This document shows positions 49,595-56,746 of a stretch of 64,000 nucleotides of DNA, one piece after another (within the stretch, counting starts at the first letter, position 1; each line of letters starts with the position of its first letter). Below the pieces are notes generated by a model, which was not told where the DNA came from, did not search any database, and saw nothing but the letters and a program-made list of their open reading frames with translations. Made by a program: the position numbers and the translations under genes. Source of the stretch: Firmicutes bacterium UBA3930 (GTDB taxonomy: Bacteria; Bacillota; Clostridia; Caldicoprobacterales; Caldicoprobacteraceae); assembly GCA_002385885.1 (NCBI GenBank), contig DGEI01000013.1:62001-126000 (forward strand), given 5' to 3'.

Positions 49595-50539
49595 ATGAAA
49601 AAGAAACCTGCAGTGGTAATAACGGGCCCGACAGCCGTTGGAAAAACCAAGCTATCCATCGAAATTGCAAAATCGCTGGATGGCGAGATAGTTTCGGCTG
49701 ATTCCATGCAAATATATAAATATATGGACATTGGTACGGCAAAACCCAGTATAAATGAAAGGCAGAATATTCCTCACCATATGATTGACATAATCGAACC
49801 CGAACAGGAGTTCAGCGTTGCAGAATACCAGAAGATGGCCGTTGATATTATCAGCGATATACATAAACGCAATAAACTTCCAATCATTGTGGGAGGCACA
49901 GGCTTGTATATAAAATCTTTGCTGTATCCAATGAATTTCACCGATGCTTATCAGGATGTTGAATACAGAAAAAGACTCCAAAAAACCGCCGAAAAAATGG
50001 GGAAAAACTATCTGTATCAACAATTGGAAAAAATAGATCCTAAAACAGCCTCACGTCTTCATCCGAACGACGTAAGGCGTGTTATAAGGGCGCTTGAGGT
50101 ATACCATATAAGCGGAAAACCCATGTCCCATTATGTTCAGAACCTGAAAGACATGGATTTCAGGTATGATGCCGCCATGATAGGCCTTGTCATGAACCGG
50201 GCTAAATTGTATGAAAGGATAAACCAGAGAGTTGATGCAATGATTGAAAGGGGACTGCTGAACGAAGTCAAAAGCCTGCTGGATAAGGGGTATACCCGGA
50301 ACATGGTTTCAATGCAGGGTTTGGGTTATAAAGAAATTATAGACTACTATCAAGGAAGACTGACCCTGGAGGAAGCAATATATAAACTTAAACAGGAACC
50401 CCGCCGCTATGCCAAACGGCAGCTGACCTGGTTTCGGGCTCAAAAAGGCGTCAAATGGATAAATATCGATGACTACAGTTCTGAAAGGGATATTATTGAA
50501 TGTGCCCTTATGTATATTGCTGATAAAATTTCCTTTTAA
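49595..50539 (+). CDS. miaA: tRNA dimethylallyltransferase MiaA
   Basis: 314 residues. MiaA prenylates A37 of tRNAs that read UNN codons, using the prenyl donor from the isoprenoid pathway. P-loop GPTAVGKTKLS near 10, DSMQIYKYMDIGTAKP near 36 and GGTGLYIKSLLY near 95 are diagnostic. It precedes hfq, the common order in bacteria. Confidence 0.97.
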   Translation: MKKKPAVVITGPTAVGKTKLSIEIAKSLDGEIVSADSMQIYKYMDIGTAKPSINERQNIPHHMIDIIEPEQEFSVAEYQKMAVDIISDIHKRNKLPIIVGGTGLYIKSLLYPMNFTDAYQDVEYRKRLQKTAEKMGKNYLYQQLEKIDPKTASRLHPNDVRRVIRALEVYHISGKPMSHYVQNLKDMDFRYDAAMIGLVMNRAKLYERINQRVDAMIERGLLNEVKSLLDKGYTRNMVSMQGLGYKEIIDYYQGRLTLEEAIYKLKQEPRRYAKRQLTWFRAQKGVKWINIDDYSSERDIIECALMYIADKISF

Positions 50540-50602
50540 ATGTTCATAAAATAGTATATAATATTAACAAAATAAGGAATGTTTTGAAGGGTGGTTAATA
50601 TT

Positions 50603-50863
50603 ATGGCAAACAGAGTAACAATTCTATTACAGGATGCTTATCTGAATCAGATAAGGAAAGAAAGAATACCCGTTACAATTCACTTGGTAAACGGTTTTCA
50701 GTTAAAAGGGTTTATTAAGGGTTTTGATAATTTCATCATTCTGTTGGAGAATGAAGGAAAACAGATGATGTTATATAAGCATGCGGTGTCGACTGTGACT
50801 CCGGCGCGCCAGGTTGTGTTGTCATCTAATAATCCATCATACAACGATAAAGAAACAGAATAA
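50603..50863 (+). CDS. hfq: RNA chaperone Hfq
   Basis: 86 residues. Hfq forms a hexamer that binds small RNAs and mRNAs. Sm1 and Sm2 motifs are clear: [20 protein letters not shown], then [15 protein letters not shown], and [13 protein letters not shown] 50591 is in frame but part of the AGGGTGG ribosome region; the ATG gives the normal length. A TATAAT at 50557-50562 could start a transcript for hfq alone, but its -35 is poor. Confidence 0.97.
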   Translation: MANRVTILLQDAYLNQIRKERIPVTIHLVNGFQLKGFIKGFDNFIILLENEGKQMMLYKHAVSTVTPARQVVLSSNNPSYNDKETE

Positions 50864-50888
50864 TTCAAATTACATAGAACTTTAAGTA

Positions 50889-50920
50889 TAAGGACCGCTT
50901 AAGGTCCTTAATTTTCTATT
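50889..50920 (+). terminator. Terminator after hfq
   Basis: TAAGGACC / GGTCCTTA with a GCTTAA loop, followed by ATTTTCTATTT. The stem is perfect; the T run is moderate. Confidence 0.75.
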
Positions 50921-50947
50921 TACAGTCAGGGAGAGGAGCAGACACAG

Positions 50948-52252
50948 TTGAAAACATGGCTCGAACATCATTATGAAAAAGATCTTAATATACCGGTAAG
51001 AATTGTTAAATATGTGCACAGTGCGCATGATGAGATAAAAGTCAAGTTTGACGGAATAGAGGAACTTCGGGAATACCATCAGGCAAAAATCCTTCAATTC
51101 ATGAAAGAGTATCAAATAAGCCAGCGGCATTTCAACCCATCGAATGGATACGGATATGGGGATGACAGCCGGGATGCTCTTGACAAGCTGTTTGCATCAA
51201 CCCTGGGAGGAGAGGATGCACTGGTACGGCCTCAGTGGGCATCCGGGACCCATGTTATCAGTGACTGCATATATGCGTTAACGAGGCCGGGAGATACGGT
51301 ATTATCAATAACGGGCAGACCCTATGACACCCTTGAACAGGTTATCGGGCTTGGAGAGATACCGGCAGCCGGTTCATTGAGGGAATGGGGGATTGAATAC
51401 GATCAGATAGAATTGACAGGCCAGGGGGAGATTGACATCTCCAAAACCCTGTCTTTCCTTGAAAAAAATAATGTTAAGCTGATATTAATTCAGCGTTCAA
51501 GAGGATATACCTTAAGGCCGTCACTGTCCATAGAACGCATCAAAAAGGCCATTGCCGCAATAAAAGAAAAACACCCGGAGGTAATGGTGCTTGTTGATAA
51601 CTGTTACGGTGAGTTTGTTGAGCTATTGGAACCATGTCATGTCGGAGCCGATGTTGCAGCAGGCTCTCTGATAAAAAATCCAGGCGGCGGACTGGCTCCC
51701 ACAGGCGGATATGCTGTAGGCACTGTAGATGCCATAGAACAGATCTCATACAGGCTTACCTGCCCCGGACTGGGAAGGGAAGTGGGGTCATACCCTTCAT
51801 CATACGCACCCTTTTACCAGGGATTATTCTTAGCGCCTCACGTTGTCGGGGAAGCCGTTAAAGGCGCCATCCTGGCGGCCAGAGTTTTTGAAAAACTGGG
51901 GTATAATGTGCTGCCCGGATGGGATGAAGCCAGGACCGATATAATACAATCCATCCTGTTTAACAGCCCGGAAGAGCTTGTGTTGTTCTGCCAGGCCATA
52001 CAATCCATTTCTCCCGTCGACAGCCATGTTACTCCATATCCATGGGATATGCCGGGTTATACCAACCAGGTAATAATGGCAGCAGGGACTTTTGTTCAAG
52101 GTGCTTCTATTGAACTTAGCGCTGACGCTCCTATTATACCCCCATATGCTGCTTATTTACAGGGCGGATTGACATATGAACATGTTAAGATAGCCATGAT
52201 GAAGGTATTGACACAGATGGAGAAGGCGGGGTATATAAACCTGTCTAGTTAA
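50948..52252 (+). CDS. YnbB-like PLP enzyme (methionine gamma-lyase / aluminium resistance family)
   Basis: 434 residues, TTG start behind GAGAGGAG. Fold type I PLP enzyme of the COG4100 group. The likely PLP lysine is in [18 protein letters not shown] near 240, preceded by the aspartate in [10 protein letters not shown]. Often named cystathionine beta-lyase family or aluminium resistance protein; the real substrate is uncertain. Located between hfq and lexA, as ynbB in Bacillus. Its 3' end overlaps the convergent lexA by 8 bases. Confidence 0.92.
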   Translation: MKTWLEHHYEKDLNIPVRIVKYVHSAHDEIKVKFDGIEELREYHQAKILQFMKEYQISQRHFNPSNGYGYGDDSRDALDKLFASTLGGEDALVRPQWASGTHVISDCIYALTRPGDTVLSITGRPYDTLEQVIGLGEIPAAGSLREWGIEYDQIELTGQGEIDISKTLSFLEKNNVKLILIQRSRGYTLRPSLSIERIKKAIAAIKEKHPEVMVLVDNCYGEFVELLEPCHVGADVAAGSLIKNPGGGLAPTGGYAVGTVDAIEQISYRLTCPGLGREVGSYPSSYAPFYQGLFLAPHVVGEAVKGAILAARVFEKLGYNVLPGWDEARTDIIQSILFNSPEELVLFCQAIQSISPVDSHVTPYPWDMPGYTNQVIMAAGTFVQGASIELSADAPIIPPYAAYLQGGLTYEHVKIAMMKVLTQMEKAGYINLSS

Positions 52253-52859
52253 AAAACCTTATAACGCCTATTACTTTTCCAAGGATAGTTACGTGATCCA
52301 GTATTATGGGGGCCATATAGGGATTCCTGGGTTGAAGCCTTATATGGTCCTTTTCCATGTAAAAAGCTTTTACGGTTGCTTCATCGTCAATCAAAGCAAC
52401 GACAATATCTCCATTATCGGCATATTCCTGCTGTTTTACTATCACATAGTCCCCGTCAAATATACCTGCTTCGATCATACTGTCTCCCTTTACCGAAAGC
52501 ATAAAAACATCGCTGTTGGGTAAAAACTGAGCCGGCAGGGGAAAGGTATCTTCAACATTTTCTACGGCCAGTATAGGCTTTCCGGCGGTTACCTGGCCTA
52601 CCACAGGTATATTGACAATCTCCTTCTTGGAAAAGAACGTGGTATCATCCAGCAGCTCTATGGCCCTGGGTTTTGTAGGATCTCTTCGTATATAGCCTTC
52701 CTTTTCAAGGCGCTCCAGGTATGCATGAACGGTGGAAGTTGATTTTATGCCAACACCGTTGCATATTTCCCGGACAGAAGGGGGATAGCCTTTGCTTTGC
52801 AGCTCCTTCTTTATAAATTCCAACACTTTTTTTTGTTTATTGGTTATAGACCGGTCCAT
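52245..52859 (-). CDS. lexA: SOS repressor LexA
   Basis: 204 residues. LexA represses DNA-damage genes and cuts itself when RecA filaments form. The N-terminal winged HTH has the reading stretch [20 protein letters not shown]. The self-cleavage site is A92-G93 (VTAGKP), with S127 (GDSMIEAG) and K164 (ATVKAF) as the Ser-Lys pair. AGGAAAGGAGTCCAATAATAC precedes the ATG. Promoter and LexA box are upstream, so it is autoregulated. Confidence 0.97.
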   Translation of the reverse strand: MDRSITNKQKKVLEFIKKELQSKGYPPSVREICNGVGIKSTSTVHAYLERLEKEGYIRRDPTKPRAIELLDDTTFFSKKEIVNIPVVGQVTAGKPILAVENVEDTFPLPAQFLPNSDVFMLSVKGDSMIEAGIFDGDYVIVKQQEYADNGDIVVALIDDEATVKAFYMEKDHIRLQPRNPYMAPIILDHVTILGKVIGVIRFFN

Positions 52860-52941
52860 GTATTATTGGACTCCTTTCCTTATATTTATCCTTTTTAATG
52901 CTTGTACATATTCTCACAGCAGGTTAACCTTATCCAACTAT

Positions 52942-52970
52942 ATTATATCATGCTAACCGAATAAAATCAA
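52942..52970 (-). promoter_or_regulatory. lexA promoter
   Basis: On the minus strand: TTGATT, a 17-base spacer and perfect TATAAT with TGA directly before it. Its -35 is overlapped by a LexA box. Confidence 0.7.
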
Positions 52971-52981
52971 ACACATGTTCG
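52968..52981. promoter_or_regulatory. LexA operator (SOS box) of lexA
   Basis: CAAACACATGTTCG, one mismatch from the CGAAC-N4-GTTCG inverted repeat typical of Firmicutes LexA. It covers the lexA -35 region. Confidence 0.7.
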
Positions 52982-53040
52982 TATATAGCAGTGTATTCTT
53001 CACAACCACTATCTTCGATAGTATGATCACTAATGAGCAA

Positions 53041-53193
53041 TGTGTGCAGAATATATTCCGTTCGCTTCACGCTATGACCATCTCCGGGCCTCCGCCAAAA
53101 CTCGCTGACGCGTTAGACCGGTTCCGGCTTTCCTCCACTTCGTTAACAGGTTCTATGCCTTTGCGCAAGGCGTGCTCCATAATATTCTTCACA
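53041..53193. repeat. MITE-like short repeat copy 1 (about 153 bp, imperfect terminal inverted repeats)
   Basis: The left end reads TGTGTGCAGAATATATTCCG and the right end, on the other strand, TGTGAAGAATATTATGGAG. Inside are a 25-base core at 53082-53106 and a small palindrome GCCTTTGCGCAAGGC at 53157-53171. The core recurs inverted at 56579-56603 with one difference. A 73-codon open frame across this stretch has no recognisable protein character. No transposase is nearby. Confidence 0.6.
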
Positions 53194-53217
53194 TAATCAT
53201 CTTCAGATTATAACTGT

Positions 53218-53240
53218 TTTGAAGAATACTACTTAAGTCA
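53218..53240. repeat. Possible repeat-end fragment near yneA promoter
   Basis: TTGAAGAATACTACTTAAGT resembles the repeat terminus found at 56546-56566 (CAGAATACTATGTCAATCAC). It is short and may be a degraded end of the same family. Confidence 0.35.
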
Positions 53241-53290
53241 CTGGGGTACAAGGCTAAGAATTTTAAATAAAGAAAATTTATATTAGGTGC

Positions 53291-53319
53291 TTGACCCCGA
53301 ACTTATGTTCGTGTATAAT
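53291..53319 (+). promoter_or_regulatory. SOS-controlled promoter of the yneA-like gene
   Basis: TTGACC, a 17-base spacer and a perfect TATAAT. One LexA box fills the spacer and a second covers the expected start site. Confidence 0.75.
53298..53311. promoter_or_regulatory. LexA operator 1 of the yneA-like gene
   Basis: CGAACTTATGTTCG, a perfect CGAAC-N4-GTTCG inverted repeat between the -35 and -10. Confidence 0.82.
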
Positions 53320-53330
53320 ATAAACAAAAC

Positions 53331-53344
53331 CGAACATAAGTTCT
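53331..53344. promoter_or_regulatory. LexA operator 2 of the yneA-like gene
   Basis: CGAACATAAGTTCT, one mismatch at the last base. It lies 19 bases after operator 1, close to the expected transcription start; centre spacing is 33 bp, about three helix turns, so two dimers could bind the same DNA face. Confidence 0.75.
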
Positions 53345-53415
53345 TTTTATAAAAGCAGCACCACAATAAGCAGCAATATAAAGCCTATTTGGGAAAGGGG
53401 GAAAAGCACAATAAA

Positions 53416-53435
53416 ATCCATCTTAAGCGATGGAT
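53416..53435 (+). promoter_or_regulatory. Hairpin over an upstream ATG of the yneA-like gene
   Basis: ATCCATC / GATGGAT, a perfect 7-bp stem with a TTAAGC loop. The in-frame ATG 53430 lies inside the right arm. Confidence 0.45.
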
Positions 53436-53453
53436 CTCCTGTGCTGGTATACA

Positions 53454-53765
53454 ATGAAAGATAAAAACACAGTTAAAAAAAGAATTGTTATCCGGTCCAA
53501 GTCGAGATTTTCCATATTTCTGGCCGTTTTAGCGATACTATGTATATCTTTGATAGCATCATTATTGAATGAAGGCAATGCTGCTAATAACAGAAGCCTG
53601 ATACTGGTGGATGTCGTAAAAGGAGATACCCTGTGGAGCATTGCCAAACGCACTTTACCGAATCATACCGATATACGCCAGTACATAATAGAGATAAAAG
53701 AAGCGAACAATATGGAGCAGGGCAATATATATGAAGGGCAGAAGCTATATGTACCGGTATACTGA
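53454..53765 (+). CDS. yneA: YneA-like SOS cell-division inhibitor with LysM domain
   Basis: 103 residues from ATG 53454. A basic N-terminus and one membrane segment (about 20-40) are followed by one LysM domain (VVKGDTLWSIAKRT, then NNMEQGNIYEGQKLYVP). Size, topology, position beside lexA and the double LexA operator match Bacillus YneA, which halts division after DNA damage. ATG 53430 in the same frame would add eight residues but lies in a hairpin and lacks a ribosome site; neither start has a strong one. Name assigned by context as much as by sequence. Confidence 0.82.
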   Translation: MKDKNTVKKRIVIRSKSRFSIFLAVLAILCISLIASLLNEGNAANNRSLILVDVVKGDTLWSIAKRTLPNHTDIRQYIIEIKEANNMEQGNIYEGQKLYVPVY

Positions 53766-53775
53766 TGTATACCGG
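53754..53775. terminator. Hairpin between convergent yneA-like and recombinase genes
   Basis: CCGGTATAC / GTATACCGG, a perfect 9-bp stem with a TGAT loop that contains the yneA-like stop codon. The T run is weak on both sides, so it may be an inefficient bidirectional terminator. Confidence 0.5.
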
Positions 53776-53776
53776 C

Positions 53777-54841
53777 TTAATCTTCTCTTAACCTGACCAT
53801 CCTTGCAGCCATACGCCTTTTCTCATCGCTGATGGCTGCATAATGCTTTCTGGTGGTGTTAACGTCTTTGTGTCCCAGCACATCGGCAACCAGGTATATA
53901 TCTCCGGTTTCCTGGTAGAGAGCAGTACCGTAGGTACTCCGCAGCTTATGGGGAGAGATATTCTTTAATGGGGTAACTATTTTTGCATATTTCTTAACCA
54001 GATTTTGTACAGCCCGGTTACTTATCCGTTTTTTCTGCATGGAAAGAAACAGGGCATCTTCATGTCCGGGAAGGGCATCAATCTTTTTTCTTTCATCAAG
54101 GTAATCAAGCAATGCTTTTCGAACTTCATCGCCAAAGTACAGGATAACCTGGTTTCCGCCTTTTCGCGTAATTCTGAATCCATTTATTGTAAAATCCAGG
54201 TCCGATATATTGAGGCCTACACATTCGCTAATACGTATTCCGGTTCCTAAAAAGACGGTTAATATTGTTATATCACGCTGTTTGGTGTATTGATGGTAGC
54301 GTTTTTGCCTTTCAGTCAAACCCTGGCCGCTTTCAACAAAATCAAGCAATCGTGCAACTTCGTCAGCTTCCAGCCGTATAATTGGTTTTTCCCTAATTTT
54401 TGGATAATCCACCAGTGAGGCCACATTTTTATCGATCTTTTCATTTTTGAAGAAGTATGCTAAAAAAGAACGCAGAGTGGATAGTTTACGGGCTTTGCCG
54501 GAATCATGGTTCTGGTGTTCGATCTCGGGGGCGGAAGGGCGGCTGTAGTAGGTTAGATACTCGAGAAACATCTCAATATGTACAGCCTGTACAAGATTCA
54601 AATCCCGGAGGGTAAACTGTGAGAACGGGGATATGTGGGTAAACTCCTTTATTTCAGTTGTAAGGAATTCAAAAAACAGCCTTAAATCATAAGCGTAATT
54701 TATACGGGTCAATATAGATGTATTTGGCTCAATTGCACGGAAAAAATCCCTGCAGAAAGGCGGCAATTCTCTCAAAACAGCTCTTAATTTTAAGATGTTT
54801 TCCCGGTTTTGCTGCACATCATAGGAATCCTGTTTCAGCAT
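53777..54841 (-). CDS. Tyrosine recombinase (XerC/XerD-like)
   Basis: 354 residues. All catalytic residues are present: R203 (GTGIRISE), K227 (TRKGGN), H298 and R301 (SPHKLRST), H324 (LGHKDV) and nucleophile Y334 (RKHYA). The N-terminal SAM-like domain is longer than in XerC/D by some 50 residues. It could be a chromosome-dimer resolvase or a domesticated integrase. No attachment sites or phage genes lie nearby. It is convergent with the yneA-like gene in the SOS locus; no LexA box was seen upstream. Confidence 0.92.
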   Translation of the reverse strand: MLKQDSYDVQQNRENILKLRAVLRELPPFCRDFFRAIEPNTSILTRINYAYDLRLFFEFLTTEIKEFTHISPFSQFTLRDLNLVQAVHIEMFLEYLTYYSRPSAPEIEHQNHDSGKARKLSTLRSFLAYFFKNEKIDKNVASLVDYPKIREKPIIRLEADEVARLLDFVESGQGLTERQKRYHQYTKQRDITILTVFLGTGIRISECVGLNISDLDFTINGFRITRKGGNQVILYFGDEVRKALLDYLDERKKIDALPGHEDALFLSMQKKRISNRAVQNLVKKYAKIVTPLKNISPHKLRSTYGTALYQETGDIYLVADVLGHKDVNTTRKHYAAISDEKRRMAARMVRLRED

Positions 54842-54881
54842 AGGAAGTACCCCTCCTTACATATATTTCGTCATTACATTT

Positions 54882-54901
54882 CGCAAAACTTTTATTTTGC
54901 G
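54882..54901. repeat. Small hairpin in the recombinase-rnhA gap
   Basis: CGCAAAA / TTTTGCG with a 6-base loop. It lies 40 bases upstream of the recombinase start and just behind rnhA. It lacks a T run on the minus strand, so a terminator role for rnhA is doubtful. Confidence 0.35.
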
Positions 54902-54910
54902 CATAGTTAA

Positions 54911-55384
54911 TTATGGATTACCGGCTTCTCTCCTGTCCTGTCTTTGTCTGTTTCCATCCTTTATAGCCTGCCTGGCCAGTTTATCACAGCGATTATTCTT
55001 TTCATTGTCGCTATGACCTTTAACTTTGATCCATTGTATTTTATGCACAGAACTCAATTCAAGCAATCTTTGCCACAAATCCTGATTTGCAACCGGCTGT
55101 TTGTCCGTAGTTCGCCAGTTACGCTGCTGCCATCTGGTGATCCAGTCCTTTTCAAATGCATTATATAAATATGTGCTGTCGGTATATATTCTGACCCTGC
55201 ACGGTTCTTTCAGCAGCTCCAAAGCTTTTATAGGCCCCATTAATTCCATACGGTTATTTGTAGTTAACTCATGGTAGCCGGAAATCTCTTTTTCAATACC
55301 CTTATATGATAGTATTGCAGCCCATCCTCCGGGACCCGGATTGCCGCTGCAGGCACCATCTGTATATATATCAACTTCTTTCAT
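54911..55384 (-). CDS. rnhA: Ribonuclease HI
   Basis: 157 residues. RNase HI cuts RNA in RNA-DNA hybrids. The four catalytic acids are visible in YTDGACSGNPGPGG, NNRMELMG, IYTDSTYL and GHSDNEKNNRCD. The start overlaps the proC stop by one base (TAATG), so they are co-transcribed. An upstream in-frame ATG inside proC is rejected because the family begins at MKEVDIYTDG. Type HI is less common than HII/HIII in Firmicutes but usual in clostridia. Confidence 0.96.
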   Translation of the reverse strand: MKEVDIYTDGACSGNPGPGGWAAILSYKGIEKEISGYHELTTNNRMELMGPIKALELLKEPCRVRIYTDSTYLYNAFEKDWITRWQQRNWRTTDKQPVANQDLWQRLLELSSVHKIQWIKVKGHSDNEKNNRCDKLARQAIKDGNRQRQDRREAGNP

Positions 55385-56223
55385 TAATCCCTTACCGCCT
55401 TTTCCATAATTTCCGCCTTGTTTGCACATTTGTTTACCGCTTCTATTACAGCTCCCCTAAATCCATGTTTTTCCAATTCCCGTACTGCTTCTATAGTTGT
55501 TCCGGCTGGCGTACATACGGCATCTTTCAACTCACCGGGATGCAGGCCCCATTCCAGCAGCAGTTTTGCGGTCCCCAGAACTGTCTGGGCAGCCATACGA
55601 TATGCCTGCTCCCTGGGTAATCCGGCCAGAACTCCCCCATCGGCCATTGCCTCAATAAAGATAGATACATAAGCAGGGCCGCTCCCGCTTAATGCCGTTA
55701 CGGCATTCATAAGGTTTTCCGGAACTTCCACAACCATACCCAGTGAGCTCAGAATTGCCCGGATCCTTTCCCGCTGGTCACTTGTAAGATCATGATATGT
55801 CGACAGGGCAATTACACCTTCCCCCACCAGTGCAGGTGTATTCGGCATTGTCCTTATTACTTTGCACTTATTTCCAATTTTATCCTTTATATAATCGACG
55901 GTAATACCTGCCGCTATGGACAATAAAATCTTGTCATCAGACAAGGATTCCATAATCTCGTCAAGCACTTTTGAATACATATTGGGTTTAACCGCCAGTA
56001 TAATTATATCTGAATTGGATGCCAGATGGGAATTATTATCGGACATCTGCACTCCAAGCTGAGCACACAGTTTATTCAGCTTGTCCATATCAATATCATA
56101 GACATATATATTGCCGGGCGGCACAATGCCCCGCGACAGTATTCCTCTTATAAAAGCATTAGCCATATTCCCCGCCCCTATAAATCCCAGGCGACAGTTA
56201 ACTAAGCCGGTTGATGTGCTCAA
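55384..56223 (-). CDS. proC: Pyrroline-5-carboxylate reductase
   Basis: 279 residues, TTG start behind AAGGAGGGTATAACCG. ProC makes proline from pyrroline-5-carboxylate with NAD(P)H. The Rossmann motif GFIGAGNMANAFIRG lies near 13, and the C-terminal signature (LSGSGPAYVSIFIEAMADGG, then GLPREQAY) near 170-200. No proA or proB is in the window. It leads the proC-rnhA unit on the minus strand. Confidence 0.96.
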   Translation of the reverse strand: MSTSTGLVNCRLGFIGAGNMANAFIRGILSRGIVPPGNIYVYDIDMDKLNKLCAQLGVQMSDNNSHLASNSDIIILAVKPNMYSKVLDEIMESLSDDKILLSIAAGITVDYIKDKIGNKCKVIRTMPNTPALVGEGVIALSTYHDLTSDQRERIRAILSSLGMVVEVPENLMNAVTALSGSGPAYVSIFIEAMADGGVLAGLPREQAYRMAAQTVLGTAKLLLEWGLHPGELKDAVCTPAGTTIEAVRELEKHGFRGAVIEAVNKCANKAEIMEKAVRD

Positions 56224-56335
56224 CGGTTATACCCTCCTTGTTTTGGTAATTGTCTGTTAATTGCATTATAGCACAAAAAAGGCCGTGTTAAAAGAAAATT
56301 TGCTGCTAAACTGCCGTTTTCCCGCCCAATTATTA

Positions 56336-56364
56336 TTGACTTGTCAGCAGAAATATCATATAAT
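56336..56364 (+). promoter_or_regulatory. tRNA-Trp promoter
   Basis: TTGACT, a 17-base spacer and perfect TATAAT. Transcription would start about 25 bases before the mature tRNA end. Confidence 0.8.
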
Positions 56365-56397
56365 ATAAACTGCTGTTGAACCAATACAAAGCAATAT

Positions 56398-56473
<76 letters not shown>

Positions 56474-56475
56474 TC

Positions 56476-56507
56476 AAAAAAGGAGTAATATCAATTACTC
56501 CTTTTTT
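56476..56507 (+). terminator. Terminator of tRNA-Trp
   Basis: AAAAAAGGAGTAAT / ATTACTCCTTTTTT, a perfect 14-bp stem with an ATCA loop; the right arm ends in six T. It starts 2 bases after the CCA end. Confidence 0.88.
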
Positions 56508-56540
56508 ATTTTCAAAATCATCGTTTTTATCTTCTTGCAT

Positions 56541-56660
56541 TGTTTGCAGAATACTATGTCAATCACCTGTTTGAGCGAAGCGAGTTTTGGTGGAGGCCCG
56601 GAGCGAGCCATACAGGTTCTTGGCCTTGAGCTCCAGTGAACGGAATAATATTCTTCACTA
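56541..56660. repeat. MITE-like short repeat copy 2 (about 120 bp)
   Basis: The left end is TGTTTGCAGAATACTATG and the right end on the other strand is TAGTGAAGAATATTATTCCG. The 25-base core at 56579-56603 matches copy 1 inverted, with 24 of 25 bases equal. The ends are related to those of copy 1, while the segment on one side of the core differs, so copies may be mosaic. Confidence 0.6.
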
Positions 56661-56680
56661 CCGCTTTACTCTACGAACAT

Positions 56681-56739
56681 TGTGTGCAGAATATTATTGA
56701 GCTCGCCTTACGAAAAGGCTTAGAACCCTGTTAGCGAAT
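56681..56739. repeat. MITE-like short repeat copy 3 (partial)
   Basis: It begins TGTGTGCAGAATATTATTGA and continues through GCTCGCCTTACGAAAAGGC and TTAGAACC to GTTAGCGAA. It aligns for about 50 bases with the other-strand end of copy 1 (GCACGCCTTGCGCAAAGGC, ATAGAACC, GTTAACGAA). It stops about 8 bases before the purB 3' end; its small GCCTT/AAGGC hairpin may serve as the purB transcript end. Confidence 0.55.
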
Positions 56740-56746
56740 ATACTTG

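Noticed and set aside
52975..53196. 73-codon open frame between lexA and yneA
   Set aside because: It runs through the repeat element, lacks a ribosome site and has no recognisable protein pattern; it is a by-product of the repeat.
54842..54910. Attachment site or integrated element next to the tyrosine recombinase
   Set aside because: No direct repeats flanking a cargo, no phage genes; the nearby tRNA-Trp is intact and has its own terminator.
56673..56686. Possible LexA half-site (CGAACATTGTGTGC)
   Set aside because: Only one half matches; the other half belongs to the repeat end, and no promoter is close.
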